Positions 40,001-51,243 of a stretch of DNA of 64,000 nucleotides are shown in pieces. The stretch's first letter is position 1. Every line of letters begins with the position of its first letter. Position numbers and translations under genes: made by a program. The stretch covers positions 80,030 to 144,029 of the forward strand of contig WNNJ02001732.1 of the NCBI GenBank assembly GCA_012934845.2, given 5' to 3'. Under the pieces are notes generated by a model that saw nothing but the letters and a program-made list of their open reading frames with translations, had not been told where the DNA came from and did not search any database. Origin of the DNA: Pomphorhynchus laevis (taxonomy: Eukaryota; Acanthocephala; Palaeacanthocephala; Echinorhynchida; Pomphorhynchidae).

Positions 40001-42269
40001 ATGGTAAACGACAGCTAATTCAACGGTTTTAGATGCCTACTTGTGGTTTATTTTTAGGCAACTACAATTGTGCTCCCTGATAATTTTCAGCATATTCTTC
40101 GAGTCCTCAACACTAACATCGATGGGAATCGGAAAATTCCGTTTGCCTTGACTGCTATCAAAGGTATCGGTCTGCGCTTTAGTCACGTTGCGGTCACTAA
40201 AGCCGGTATCGACTCAACTAAGAGGGCCGGTGAACTCAATGAAGAAGAGGTTTTATTCTGCTTTTGTGTGTATTTTTACCTTAAATTTCATAGTTCGCTT
40301 TTTAAAGAAGACATTTCTAATTTCTCAAATCGATTGACTTAGTGGTTCGGCATGTTGAATCCAAAATTTTTGCAGATTTTTGATTTTAATTTTTGCTTGA
40401 AATATTCAAATGGGATCGCACCTGCGACCGAATTTATCATGACTTTGAAAACCAAAACGAGTTGATATAATTGCATTTATTTTTATTTTAGTAGCTGTCA
40501 ATTTCGAAAAATTGGGCAATACATACTTTGTAACGATTCAATTAAAGTAATATATGTTGGAAATATTAAAGGAGATTAAATAGCAAGCGAACCTGCTTGT
40601 AACTTATAAAACTTTCGGTATATTCTAGATGCCTTTGCGATATGATTCATCTACAAAGTAAAGATTTTTTACTTTTTTTACAAAGTAAAGATTTTTATAA
40701 AACAATTAAATTAACTAATTATATTATAAGAAAAGTTTATATGATTATAGTTTTGTCAATACTAATTTTAAATAATTAAAATAATTATTATAAAATAAAA
40801 TTAATAAATTTATAATTTAATTAATAATAAATTTATAAATTCATAAATTATAATAAAATAATAATTTATAAAAAATTATCATTTTAAATTAAATAATATT
40901 AAATAATTATTAAAAGTTGTTAACAAATATACAAAATATTTTATTTATAACTAAAAAATCCATTTTAAAAATTAAATTGTAATTAAAAATATTATTAAAT
41001 TATTGATTAATTATTATTGAATTGTATTTAAAATGGTCAACTATTTTTTGACATTAAAATATTTTTATTTTATTATGAGCTCATCAGCTCGTTGCCGAGG
41101 TATTTGCCAATTTGCTTTGTTTGCTTCGACTAATATAGGAATCTAACAATAAGACTCCTCGTTGAATTAGTGGACATTCTTAAATTTTAGACATTTATTG
41201 AGGTGAATTAAGAGATTTTTAATTTTACTTTCAGATATTTTAGATTTCTTATTACGATGAATTTTCTTCACAATTCATTTCAATGAAAATAAATCTGGAT
41301 ATGTATATTTTGTTTCAAATCTAAAAAGTAAAATATTAAGTCCAAACATTTTGTTTTGTGCATAAGTCAATACTTATTCATAGCAATATTTGGTCTAACT
41401 GTAGAATTTCGGAACCTCTTTTAGTTAGGACAATACTCTTCCGGTGTAAGAATAAAAAGTTGAATCGACAAAACTAGATTTAATTTCAGTGTGTTTAGCA
41501 AGTTACTTACTTCAATGGAAATAGAGCGTGCAAATTCACATTATTTTACTAAATTACAATTCAGATTTTGTTTCAAAATTAAAAAGCAATTAAATATAAA
41601 TAAAAAGTTTTAAATTAATTAAACTATAGTTGTCTAAGTTTAAATTTATTAGTTATTATTAAGCTTTTATTAATTAAGACAAACTTTTATTATTATAAAT
41701 TTTATATATAATATTTTTATATCTAAAAAATTTCAATTTAATTTAATTTAATTTTTCAAATTAAATATTTTATTTATATTTTAAATATTTTGCTTTGTAA
41801 ATTTGCCTTCACAATTTTGAAATGAAATATTCTGATTTAAAATTAGCAAGTTAATGTAGCAATATTAATTATTAATAAATAATTAAATAACTGACGATTG
41901 TATAATAAAATTACGTTAAGTAATCGATAACAAATTTTTGATTTATCAAGGTCGAGCGCATTATAAATGTAATAAGTAATCCGAAAGAGTACAAGATTCC
42001 GAATTGGTTCCTTAATAGACAGAAGGATTACAAGGATGGAAGAACAACACAGATCACGTCAAACGTTTTAGATGTCAGACTAAGAGAAGATCTTGAGCGA
42101 CTCAAGAAAATGCGGGTACATCGTGGTCTTCGTCATTACTGGAAGTAAGTAATTTGCAATAAGTGCCCTAGCTATTTGTTTTGATTTGTATAGCACGAGA
42201 GTTCGCGGTCAGCACACCAGGAACAGCGGGAGAAGAGGAAGAACGGTTGGTGTGTCAAAGACAAAGTAA
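40001..42269 (+). CDS. RPS18: Ribosomal protein S18 (uS13), four exons
   Basis: Exons are 40001-40003 (ATG only), 40058-40249, 41951-42144 and 42194-42269; joined they encode 154 residues, close to the usual 152. Conserved stretches include [77 protein letters not shown] and [19 protein letters not shown]. The protein sits in the head of the small ribosomal subunit. Introns are 54 bp (GTAAAC...TTTTAG), 1701 bp (weak donor GTTTTA) and 49 bp (GTAAGT...TATAG). An intron directly after ATG is also present in human RPS18. Some positions differ from most animals ([17 protein letters not shown]), so the gene is diverged, but the frame is intact. Confidence 0.93.
40250..41950 (+). other. RPS18 intron 2, no gene inside
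   Basis: Very AT-rich. I see no frame or repeat family member in it, so its length does not come from a recognisable recent insertion. Confidence 0.6.
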
Positions 42270-42326
42270 TCGGAACTAATTGATACATAGTAGTGTACTA
42301 ACAACGTACAAATGTACTACATATGA

Positions 42327-42332
42327 AATAAA
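42327..42332 (+). terminator. Polyadenylation signal of RPS18
   Basis: AATAAA 58 bp after the RPS18 stop codon. Confidence 0.6.
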
Positions 42333-42499
42333 ACCGCTTTATTCTTTCTGTGTCAGAATGATTCAGAGAAATTTTTTGATTAATTAAGTTTTAATTCAAT
42401 ATTTGATTTTTAGAAAGGTCGATATCGATTTATAATAACAAAATATGGAAAATTATTATTAATATATTATTTTATTTTTAAAACATTAATTAACAAAAT

Positions 42500-42660
42500 A
42501 TTATGCTAAACTAAGTGAAATATGTGTTAGTAATGTTAACAATAATATTGTTAAAATATGGTGTTAATAATAATGAAATATTGTGTCAATAATAGTGAAT
42601 AATGTGATAGTATAAGTTAAATATGGTGATAATAATAATGAAATATGGTGTCAATTATGA
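42500..42660. repeat. 87-bp satellite, left outlier
   Basis: Contains ATATGGTGTCAATTATGATG and ATTGTGTCAATAATAGTG, the same units as the array at 44400-45610. PX interrupts between the two. Confidence 0.65.
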
Positions 42661-43514
42661 TGAAAATTATAAATAAAATACTTAAAGTAATTAAAGCACA
42701 TTTTAAAAAATATTGCAAGGTAATCGAAATTAATACTGGTATAAAACACTATTTCAGTATTAATTCTACAAAAGAATTTTTAGAACAGACAAAAGGAATA
42801 AATTTTCAAAATATAAATACATACGATTTTAGTACGCTTTATACAAATCTAGATTTAGTAGATATTAAAGAAGCGTTAGTAAAATTAATTAATCTTATAT
42901 TCGGAAAAAGATATACATATATATGTTATAATAATTATAACGCCTATCTAACAAAAATTAAACCATCAAGTAAATATAAATATATGGATAAAATTGAATT
43001 AATAGAATCCTTAAATATTTTGATAAATCAAAATTATTTAAAAGTAGGGACATCTATATTTAGACAAGTAAAAGGTGTTCCAATGGGTGGTAATAGTAGC
43101 CCAATTATAGCTGACTTGTTTTTAAGCTTTATAGAATATGAATTTGTTCATAACTGTGTAAAAACTAAATCTAAACAATATAAATATATGAAATATATGT
43201 TTCGATACATTGATGATATATGTGTATTTAATTCTAATAATTTTTATTCAATTAGTGAACAAATTTATCCAGAAAGTCTTATTCTTAACAAAACCAATAT
43301 TAATGATAAAGAAGGTGTATATCTAGATATGAACATTAAATTAACATTAACTAAAACTATTATTAATTTATATCGTAAAGATGACATATTTAAATTTACA
43401 AGAAACATATTTTTGCATGAGCATTCATGCATACCATATAATATAAAATATAATACATTAAATAATGAAATTTTAAGAATTGCAACAATATGTAATGATA
43501 TTGGCTTTCTTTAA
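42645..43514 (+). CDS. PX reverse transcriptase (Penelope-type), partial
   Basis: Open for 289 codons. Motifs: IKAHFKKYCKVIEINTG, NTYDFSTLYTNLDLVDIKE (motif A with the Asp), RQVKGVPMGGNSSPIIADLF (motif B), FRYIDDICVFNSN (catalytic YIDD), then LILNKTNINDKEGVYLD and LHEHSCIPYNIKYNTL. The spacing and the YIDD box fit the Penelope-like class and related RTs. The first codons (VSIMM) are satellite sequence, so the true N-terminus is missing. The core motifs are complete, in contrast to the 5.4-5.9 kb copy. Confidence 0.7.
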   Translation: MVSIMMKIINKILKVIKAHFKKYCKVIEINTGIKHYFSINSTKEFLEQTKGINFQNINTYDFSTLYTNLDLVDIKEALVKLINLIFGKRYTYICYNNYNAYLTKIKPSSKYKYMDKIELIESLNILINQNYLKVGTSIFRQVKGVPMGGNSSPIIADLFLSFIEYEFVHNCVKTKSKQYKYMKYMFRYIDDICVFNSNNFYSISEQIYPESLILNKTNINDKEGVYLDMNIKLTLTKTIINLYRKDDIFKFTRNIFLHEHSCIPYNIKYNTLNNEILRIATICNDIGFL

Positions 43515-43633
43515 AATCATTTAAATAATTTAATAGATACATATTTTAAAATAGTTACTATAATATTTTGTATTAGAATAAGATACTGTATAATCAAATT
43601 TAATTAGAGGAAATACGTCCTTAGCACGTATTT

Positions 43634-43694
43634 GGCCCCGCTGCTATGTTGGGTAAGAGTTAGGGGCCCAAACCTGATAGCATAGCAGTTCCTC
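43634..43694 (+). other. PX 3' structured segment
   Basis: GGCCCC (43634-43639) pairs with GGGGCC (43663-43668); CTGCTATG (43641-43648) pairs with CATAGCAG (43681-43688). The two helices cross, giving a pseudoknot order. Confidence 0.55.
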
Positions 43695-43769
43695 CTGATG
43701 ACCTCTAATCCTTATTCTTATACAACGTATGTCATTTATTAGTCAATTCATAAAAATGACGTTTATTTT

Positions 43770-44043
43770 AAATTTACAAACATTTTTGCATGAGCATTCA
43801 TGCATACCATATAATATAAAATATAATACATTAAATAATGAAATTTTAAGAATTGCAACAATATGTAATGATATTGGCTTTCTTCAAAATCATTTAAATA
43901 ATTTAATAGATGCATATTTTAAACTAGGTTACTATAAAAATAACATCAAACAGAAAATAGTAAAATATATAAATCAACACAATAATATAAAGAATAAATT
44001 TAAACTCTTAAGTGGCAAATTTTTATGGATGGATAATAAATAA
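43770..44043 (+). CDS. PX RT C-terminus, second tandem copy
   Basis: Repeats LHEHSCIPYNIKYNTL and IATICNDIGFLQNHL and continues to the natural end of the protein: GYYKNNIKQKIVKYIN, then KLLSGKFLWMDNK and a stop at 44041. Other copies end with the same WMDNK. Confidence 0.65.
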
Positions 44044-44104
44044 TATACTTTGTATTAGAATAAGATACTATATAGTTATTTCAGAGGAAATACATCATTA
44101 GCAT

Positions 44105-44177
44105 GTATTTGGCCCCGCTGCTATGTTGGGTAGAGGAGTTAGGGGCCGAAACCTGATAGCATAGCAGTTCCTCCTGA
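44105..44177 (+). other. PX 3' structured segment, best copy
   Basis: Three pairs of perfect complements interleave: GGCCCC 44111-44116 with GGGGCC 44142-44147; CTGCTATG 44118-44125 with CATAGCAG 44160-44167; GAGGA 44133-44137 with TCCTC 44169-44173. The first two form an order (P1, P2, P1', P2') like the pseudoknot of HDV-type ribozymes, but I cannot place P3, P4 or the catalytic cytosine, so no ribozyme is claimed. Confidence 0.55.
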
Positions 44178-44399
44178 TGACCTCTAATTCTTATTCTGAT
44201 ACAACGTCTGTTATTTATTAGTCAATTCATAAAAATGACGTTTATTTTAAATTTCAATTTTTTTTTTAACTTGATTTAAATTATAGAAAATCTAAAAACA
44301 ATTATTAATTTTATTATTTAATTATTAAATTTTGATTTAGCATTATTATGTTTTGTTTATAATTATATTAAATACGTAGACTTAGTTAGCTGATTTAAT

Positions 44400-45610
44400 T
44401 GTGTTAATTATGATGAAATATTGAGTCAATAACAGTGAAATATGTGTTTGTATAAGTCAAATAAGGTGTTAATAATATTGAAATATGGTGTTAATTATGA
44501 TGACATATTGTGTCGATAATAGTGAAATATATATTAGTATAAGTCAAATATGTTGTACAAAATATTGAAATATGGTGTCAATTATTTTGAAATATTGTGT
44601 CGATAATAGTGAAATATATATTAGTATAAGTCAAATATGGTGTTAATTATGTTAAAAAATGGTGTCAAGTATGATGAAATACTGTGTCGATAATACTGAG
44701 ATATTCCTTAGTATAAGTCAAATATGGTGTTAATAATGTAAAAATATGATGTCAAATATGATGAAATGTTGTGTAGATAATAGTAAAATGTGTGTAAGTA
44801 TAAGTCTAATATGTTGTCAATAATATTGAAAATGGTGTTAATTATGATAAATTATTATGTCAATAATAAGATATGTGTTAGTATAAGTCAAATATGGTGT
44901 TAATATTGTTAAAATATGGTGTTAATTATGATGAAATATTGTGTCAATAAAAGTGAAATATGTGTAAGTATAAGTCAAATATTGTGTTAATAATATTGAA
45001 ATATGGTGTCAATTATTTTGAAATATTGTGTCGATAATAGTAAAATGTGTAAATATTAGTAAAATGTGGTGTTAATAATATTGAAATATTGTGTCAATAA
45101 TAGTGAAATATGTGTAAGTATAAGTCAAATGTTGTGTTAATAATATTCAAATATGGTGTCAATTATGATGAATTATTGTGTCAATAATTGTGAAATATGT
45201 GTTAGTGTAGGTCAAATATGGTGTTAATAATATTGAAATATGGTTTCAATTATGATGAAATATTGTGTCAATAATATTTAAATATGTGTTGGTATAAGTC
45301 AAATATGGTGTTAATAATGTTAAAATATGGTGTCAATTATGATGAAATATTGTGTCAATAATAGTTAAGTATGTGTAAGTATAAGTCAAATGTGGTGTTA
45401 ATAATATTGAAATATGGTGTCAATTATGATGAAATATTGTGTCAATAATAGTAAAATGTGTAAATATAAGTCAAATGTGGTGTTAATAATATTGAAATAT
45501 GGTGTTAATTATATAAATATTGTGTCAATAATAGTAAAATGTGTAAATATAAGTCAAATGTGATGTTAATAATATTGAAATATGGTGTCAATTATGATGA
45601 AATATGTTGT
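44400..45610. repeat. 87-bp satellite array, about 14 units
   Basis: The unit is AT-rich, about 87 bp, built of related sub-blocks such as ATGGTGTCAATTATGATG, ATTGTGTCAATAATAGTG and GTATAAGTCAAATATGGTG. Units differ from each other by several substitutions and short gaps. Confidence 0.85.
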
Positions 45611-45985
45611 CGAAATAATTATATATTTGTCTTCTTTATAAATATAATACTGTCGTATAAATATATTCCCTTTAAGTGTCCGAGGTAATTAGGTACATTG
45701 GATATGTCAAAAATCGGAACTATTTTAACTACATTCGAAGTTGGACTTATTTGAAGAAGCACGATTACCGCTTCGTGAAACAATTATGTTCATGTACTGT
45801 TGGTCTAAACAATTAACCAGCATTAAATTTTGCGAAGAAGAATTGGCCATTGATCACAGCACGGCCAGCTGAAATCAGGCACTAGAAAGCGATGGGGTAT
45901 ACATCGCTCAATGTACAAATCTCAATCTACAGAATTAGATGCGGTCAAGTTTTTACAGAATTATCGATTAATTCCAAGTGGTATG
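45605..45985 (+). mobile_element. Merlin element, internally deleted copy
   Basis: The first 250 bp match the next copy (shared GCACGATTACCGCTTCGT and AAACAATTAACCAGCATTAA), then at GATCACAGCACG it jumps to the transposase C-terminal part (CAGCTGAAATCAGGCACTAG, CATCGCTCAATG). About 400 bp of the middle are missing, as in a MITE derived from an autonomous element. Confidence 0.65.
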
Positions 45986-45994
45986 AAATAGTTA

Positions 45995-46830
45995 TATTTG
46001 GTTCGAAATAATTATATATTTATCTTCTTTTGTAGAAATAAGATGCTGTCGTAAGCATCTAATGACATTAAGTGTCAGATGTAATAAAGTATATTGGAGA
46101 TGCCAAAAATCGAAATGCTCCGTTTCAACTACAGTTCGAAGTAGGACTTGGTTTGAAGGAGCACGATTACCGCTTCGTAAAACAATTATGTTTATGTACT
46201 GTTGGTCTAAACAATTAACCAGCATTAAATTTTGCGAAGAAGAATTGGCGATTGATCACAGCACGACCGTTGACTACAATAATTACATGCGCGAGGCTTG
46301 TGCTGATGAAATATTAAAAAATCCATGTAAGATAGGGGGCGAAAATATAATAGTTGAAATAGATGAAATAGTTTTTACCTGCTGGTAATATAATGGGGCA
46401 CGTATGATGTCACGACAATGGGTATTAGATGGTGTGTAGAGAGACATCTAAAGACTTTTTTGCTGTCGTTCATAAAAATGCCAAAATTCTTAACGAGTGT
46501 ATAAATCAATACATAATATCTGGATCGATCATTCATTTAGATCTCTGCAACAGGTATTGAGGTGTGCAAAGCCTCGAAGGGTACAGATTGCAGCACCGAG
46601 CTGTAAATCATTCCGTTAGGTTTGTGAGCTCAGAAGGAATTCATACTCAAAATATTGAATCTATATGGAACCAGCTGAAATCATGCAATAGAAAGCGACG
46701 GGTTACACATCGCTCAATGATCGACTCATATTTAGTCGAATTCACTTGACAGAAACGTCATCGAAATGACAATAAATTAGTGCCCATATTCGAGTGTATA
46801 AGAAATTTTAAGCTATGCCTATAATTGCCA
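45995..46830 (+). mobile_element. Merlin (ISXO2-type) DNA transposon, decayed
   Basis: The frame 46062-46388 encodes the N-terminal half with a zinc-ribbon-like CxxSKCSVSTTVRSRTWFEG, FMYCWSKQLTSIKFC and IIVEIDEIVF (first catalytic Asp). A second frame, 46564-46749, encodes GYRLQHRAVNHSVRFVSSE, GIHTQNIESIWNQLKSCN and the C-terminal helix. Between them is SIIHLDLCNRY, with the likely second catalytic Asp. Frame changes near 46390 and 46560 break the gene. Terminal inverted repeats were not found with confidence. Confidence 0.75.
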
Positions 46831-47540
46831 ATCATTGTGCCTTATTAAAAAAGTTACATTAAAACATGTTTATTTAATCTGTTAGTAACATACTAATCTA
46901 TCAATCAGAAGATAACAATGACAATCCTATTAAATGCAACCGCGTAGTTTAATCACATATCCCCATTTCCTCTCCTGTGCTTGATATCACCGACCATCAA
47001 CAGTGTGGGACATCAATCACTATTCTTGTAAATAAGACCGTGACTGTTGAGGACCACCGACATCAAGCGGGGGGAAGGGAATGAGATTTAAAAGGAATAA
47101 TAAAGATCAGTTGCAACAAATTTACAACAGAAGATCAGTTGCAACAATATGGATTCAATGTATTATTCGAGATCGATTGTTTGACTAAAATTAAAATATG
47201 CTCAAAAATATGCATATTTTTAAAGAATATTTTGAATAACGTTTTTTGGATGATTCAAATATATTAATATCTTCAACTTGATTCAATATAACTGTGCTGT
47301 TTACGATAACGCAATAAAAATTGCATGTTATCATTGTATAATTTTAAGATATTTCCAATTCAAATTACTTAAAAAAAACAATTTTTTTTTCGTGAGCATA
47401 GAAAAATCTCAAATCATTACATATTGATAAGATATATGAAAAATACTCAAAAACAATTTTTTAAGTTTCTAACATTGAAATTTGAAATTTAAATCAAATT
47501 TTAAATTTTTATGAAAAAATTTAAATTTTAAAATTTTAAA
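46831..47540. other. No gene seen
   Basis: AT-rich spacer with a short less AT-rich stretch at 46930-47080 that has no recognisable frame. Confidence 0.4.
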
Positions 47541-47544
47541 CCAA

Positions 47545-48288
47545 AACGCATTTCTCCAAAAAATTATACGAAAGCGCACATATGTACAATAAACACACTT
47601 TTTGCGTAATTTGGACAGTAAGTCAAACTGAAAAGATTCAAAACATGTTTTTGGTTTTGTTATAATGCACCTGTATTAATTTCATTTTTTGCATATGCCT
47701 AGAGTGAAGCAAACATTAACTGAAAAACTTTAACTAAATTTGGCACTGGTACTTTTCTGCAAATGGCATTTTATTTAACTACTAGCTTAGTAAACGTTCA
47801 CACACACTTTATCTAGATCGTTTATAAGAATATTAATGTTGGCTAGATGTTGCGGCCAAGCCACTTAACCCCAAATTGGTTATGACTAATGACTATCATC
47901 CGTTTCATGATTAAAAATGATTTTAGTTTGATCAATGGTATTCCACGTGCAGTCACTCTCATGTAGAATGAATATTATTTGCTGTCGAAGTTTACAGGCA
48001 TACCGGTTGTATAACATTCAAACGTTTACCAAATATGAATTTGATAAATTTTGATATGAATTTTTAAGTTTCAAACAAGTTAGTTTCAAATAATTAAGAT
48101 ATTCAATAAATTTAAAATTAAATTTTTATTTGTTAAATTTGTTACTTTTTTATATTTATTACTTTTAAAATAAAAGTAATTTCGTTCTTTAATAATACAA
48201 ATTTATTTAACGTGGCAAATGCGTACAAGCTGCACGCTTACAAGTCCACAAACAAAAATGAAAAAGTCAAGCAGATAAATTGTTTAAA
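47545..48288. repeat. Duplicated block, copy 2
   Basis: Matches 35780-36525 almost base for base. Here the L2-like part does not stop but continues into a long LINE, so this locus is the likely source of the other copy. Confidence 0.8.
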
Positions 48289-50190
48289 TGGGATCGGATT
48301 TGGCGTTTGAAGCACGACAGGGAAGTTGATTGGCGTATATGAATGGGCAGATGATTCCACGATAGAGGAGCAGCCATCCGGAAGGAGCGCAGTCCAAAGG
48401 AGGCAGAGCAGTTTAAGACATGTAAAAGAAGGATATTACAGGAACGCAAGGAACAGTAAACATGACGAGAATTATCGAGAAAAGGAAGGTTGAGAAATGA
48501 AGGGGTATGAAAAGTTACAAGGCGGAAAGCAATGAGAAGAAGACGAATTTGAACACGACAATAAATTGTAGGCAAATCGAGAGAAGCAAGATGGTAGGAT
48601 GTATGATCAAAACGACGAAGACGGAGGAGAATTCGGAAGGCTGCGTTGACGATTCGTTGTAGGGAAAGAAGAGTGGATTTAGGTGAATTGGAAAATAGAC
48701 TAAAACAGTAATAAAGTTTTGAGACAAGGAGAGAATATATGACAGTCATACAAGAAGGAAAATAGATCAATCTACGAATTTGACAGAGGTCGCGGAGTAT
48801 CAAGGTAGATGAGCGTACTTTATCTCTAACGAAAGGTTTAAGTGAAAGTCGGTTGTCGAAATGGAAGCCTAGGAAAACGAGATTATCAACGATAGGAAGA
48901 ATTGTAGAATTTAATGATACGGAGGGAGGTTCGAAGCCGAGGCGTCGAGGTATGATTCACATAATTTTGGATTTATCAAGATTCAGAAAAATGCGAAGGG
49001 AAGAAAGATGATTGGAAATTGAGACAAGACAGTCGGAAGCGAAAACACTAAGATCGTGAATACAATAAACAGGTGCATGAGCATAGATGATAATGTCATC
49101 AGCATATTGCATAACATGGAAGTTAAATGTATGAGAAATCGAAGACAAATCACCAAGAAGAAGAGAGAAAAGTATAGGGCCTAATACGGAGCCTTGTGAA
49201 ACACCGGACGGGATGAATGAAGGATGGGAGATAAAAGAGTTAGAATAGACGCAAATGCACGGTTTGATAGATATAAAGAAATCCATGACACAGTGGGTAA
49301 AGAGAAACCATAATTATGACGAAGGCGATGGAGAAGAATCGAGTGATCGACGATGTCAAAAGCAGACGATAGATCAAGAGAAACTATGACACTACATAAT
49401 TTATGATCGCGCGATATGAGTAAGTCGTTATAAACTTTAAGACATGCAATTTCGGTACAGTAATTAGAGCGAAAAGCGGCTTTGAAGGGAGGAAATAAGT
49501 TGGAGGAAAAGAGATATGTATTAACTTGCTTGAGAACGAGACGCTCAAGGAGTTTAGAGATGGTTGGGAGAAGTGAGATAGGACGGTACGAAGATGGTAG
49601 TGAGGAGTCGAGAGATTGCTTTTTGATGAGAGGACGAACAGTGGCGCATTTCCAGATGGAAGGAAATGTACGGCTACGGATGGACGAGTTGAACAATGTG
49701 GTTAGGAAGGGTAAGATAGAGGAGCAGATATTTTTAAGCAAGTGAGTGGGAATTGGGTCAAAAGGAGAGGTTTTATTAGGTAATGACAGCAGAACCGAAG
49801 AAACTTCATCAGACGAAACGGGAAGAAGGTGAAATAGTTCTGGGAGGGAAGTATTTAAAGAGAAGAGTGGGTACAAGGGGGCTACGGGTAGTAGGGAAAG
49901 TAAATTAGATAGCTTAGTTTGTAGATAAGAAGAAAATTCATCAGGATTTATATTACAAGGGGTAGATGATCGTGAAAGAATTGAGTTTAAGATTTTCCAA
50001 TGAGATTTATAGTTGGAAGATGACTCGAGTTGATTTCGCCAAAAGAGAGTATGTTTAGTACGTATAAGAATGAGATGTGAACGGCGTAGAGAAAAGTAGG
50101 AATCACGAAGATTTGGAGGGAGTGAGATGGGAGAACGTTTAAGAAAGCGATTATACACACGAAAAGAGTGATGGAGTCAACGCTTAGAAA
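48205..50190 (-). mobile_element. L2-like LINE, 5'-truncated, RT mostly open
   Basis: Minus frames 50158-49181, 49286-48957 and 48803-48267 give a nearly continuous ORF2: SLRRSHLILIRTKHTLFW, PSSYRPISLLPTISKLLE, VSLDLSSAFDIVDHSILL (motif A), GVSQGSVLGPILFSLLLGDL (motif B), MQYADDIIIYAHAPVY (catalytic), NLDKSKIM, then LRLRRFDHTSYHLASLDL and PLSWNHLPIHIRQSTSLS. Only about two frame changes. The 3' end has the shared terminal signature at 48250-48209. The endonuclease and ORF1 are missing. Confidence 0.8.
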
Positions 50191-50339
50191 GACTACAGTC
50201 AGAATCTTTATGATCTTTTATGATTTAAAATGACTTGTATGTATTGACTCATATGATAATTTATTAATCAATTAAGTAAAATTTAAAGGTCTAGCTTTAA
50301 TCGTCATACAGTCGTATTTTTACAGATTCTTAGTTTGCT

Positions 50340-50480
50340 ATATATAGGTGTTGCAAGCGCTAAAGCGCATATAGCCAATAGTAGGCCCGCAAGCCGGATC
50401 CGACAGTCTCAGCATTTTCATCCAGCCTGCCGCTAGAGTTTGATCCTATTAAATACCGATCGACCGATTGTGTTTTACAA
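50340..50480. other. Isolated GC-richer island, unassigned
   Basis: Contains GCGCTAAAGCGC (a small hairpin) and AGGCCCGCAAGCCGGATCCG. It stands out from the AT-rich flanks. No tRNA, 5S or SRP features were recognised and no long frame is present. Confidence 0.35.
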
Positions 50481-50492
50481 ACTTATTATATT

Positions 50493-50684
50493 TTATAAAT
50501 TAATCATTTCTTTAAGGTAAGAACAAGATGAACAAATGGCCACAAATTGATCAAGCTTGTCCATCACTCCACTAAAATTACTCTTATTCCATATAATACT
50601 GTTTATGCAAATTTTATTGAAATATTTTAATACTTCAGCAATTCGTAATATACTCCAGTGTCGATGAGATAAAGCTCTATTCAA
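50493..50684 (-). CDS. Possible terminal exon, unknown protein
   Basis: A minus-strand frame with LSHRHWSILRIAEVLKYF, NKICINSIIWNKSN and FVAICSSCSYLKEMINL before the stop. There is no ATG at its start and an AG lies just upstream near 50680, so it would be an internal or terminal exon. The composition is protein-like, but evidence is limited to one short frame. Confidence 0.3.
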   Translation of the reverse strand: MNRALSHRHWSILRIAEVLKYFNKICINSIIWNKSNFSGVMDKLDQFVAICSSCSYLKEMINL

Positions 50685-51243
50685 ATATATTGTTTCTCAT
50701 TTAATTTCTCTTGTTTTACCGTTAATACTGGATGTATTCTCTTTTGAAGTAATATGTATTACATTTGTTTTAATTCTTCCAGATTTAAAATGTTTGATCT
50801 TTAATATGTATTTGAAAATGTATATGTAATGGTTTATTGTAAAACGCATGTTTGCACTGAACTGGAGAAGTGATAATACCCAAAAACTTCAAAAAATACA
50901 TTTTATTTAAATTTGTATAATATATAATTCAAAGTCAATGAATATTAGAGATATGCTTTACATACGTACGCTGTAGTACAATGAAAATATCTTTCACAAT
51001 TTCGAACGCTGACTTAAAGAATAATGAAAATATCGTTTAAAAGTAGTTTATCACAATAAGTGATGAAACAAACACTGTTTTCAATAAACATAATACATTA
51101 TATACTTACGTGTTGAAGGAACCTTTTGAGTGACGAAATTACAAAAGAATTTTTCAAATACAAATGTTTAACAAACAGAATTTTCAGACATAAAAGGTTT
51201 AAGAGCAGAGTAAAAATTACTATGTTCTTAATTGAATCAATCA

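Larger units (their letters stand above)
42655..44400 (+). mobile_element. PX, plus-strand copy inserted in the satellite, with doubled 3' end
   Basis: A 5'-truncated PX copy with the best-preserved reverse transcriptase. After the RT frame a first 3' end (43560-43760) is followed by a second RT C-terminus (43770-44043) and a second 3' end (44050-44400), so two partial copies lie in tandem. The terminal motif TACGTAGACTTAGTTAGCTG is at 44374-44393, directly before the satellite resumes. Confidence 0.75.

Noticed and set aside
41085-41110. CTGATGAG on the minus strand in RPS18 intron 2
   Set aside because: No stem II or GAAA segment.
50340-50480. tRNA, 5S, snRNA or SRP RNA gene
   Set aside because: No promoter boxes, cloverleaf or known conserved core could be matched.
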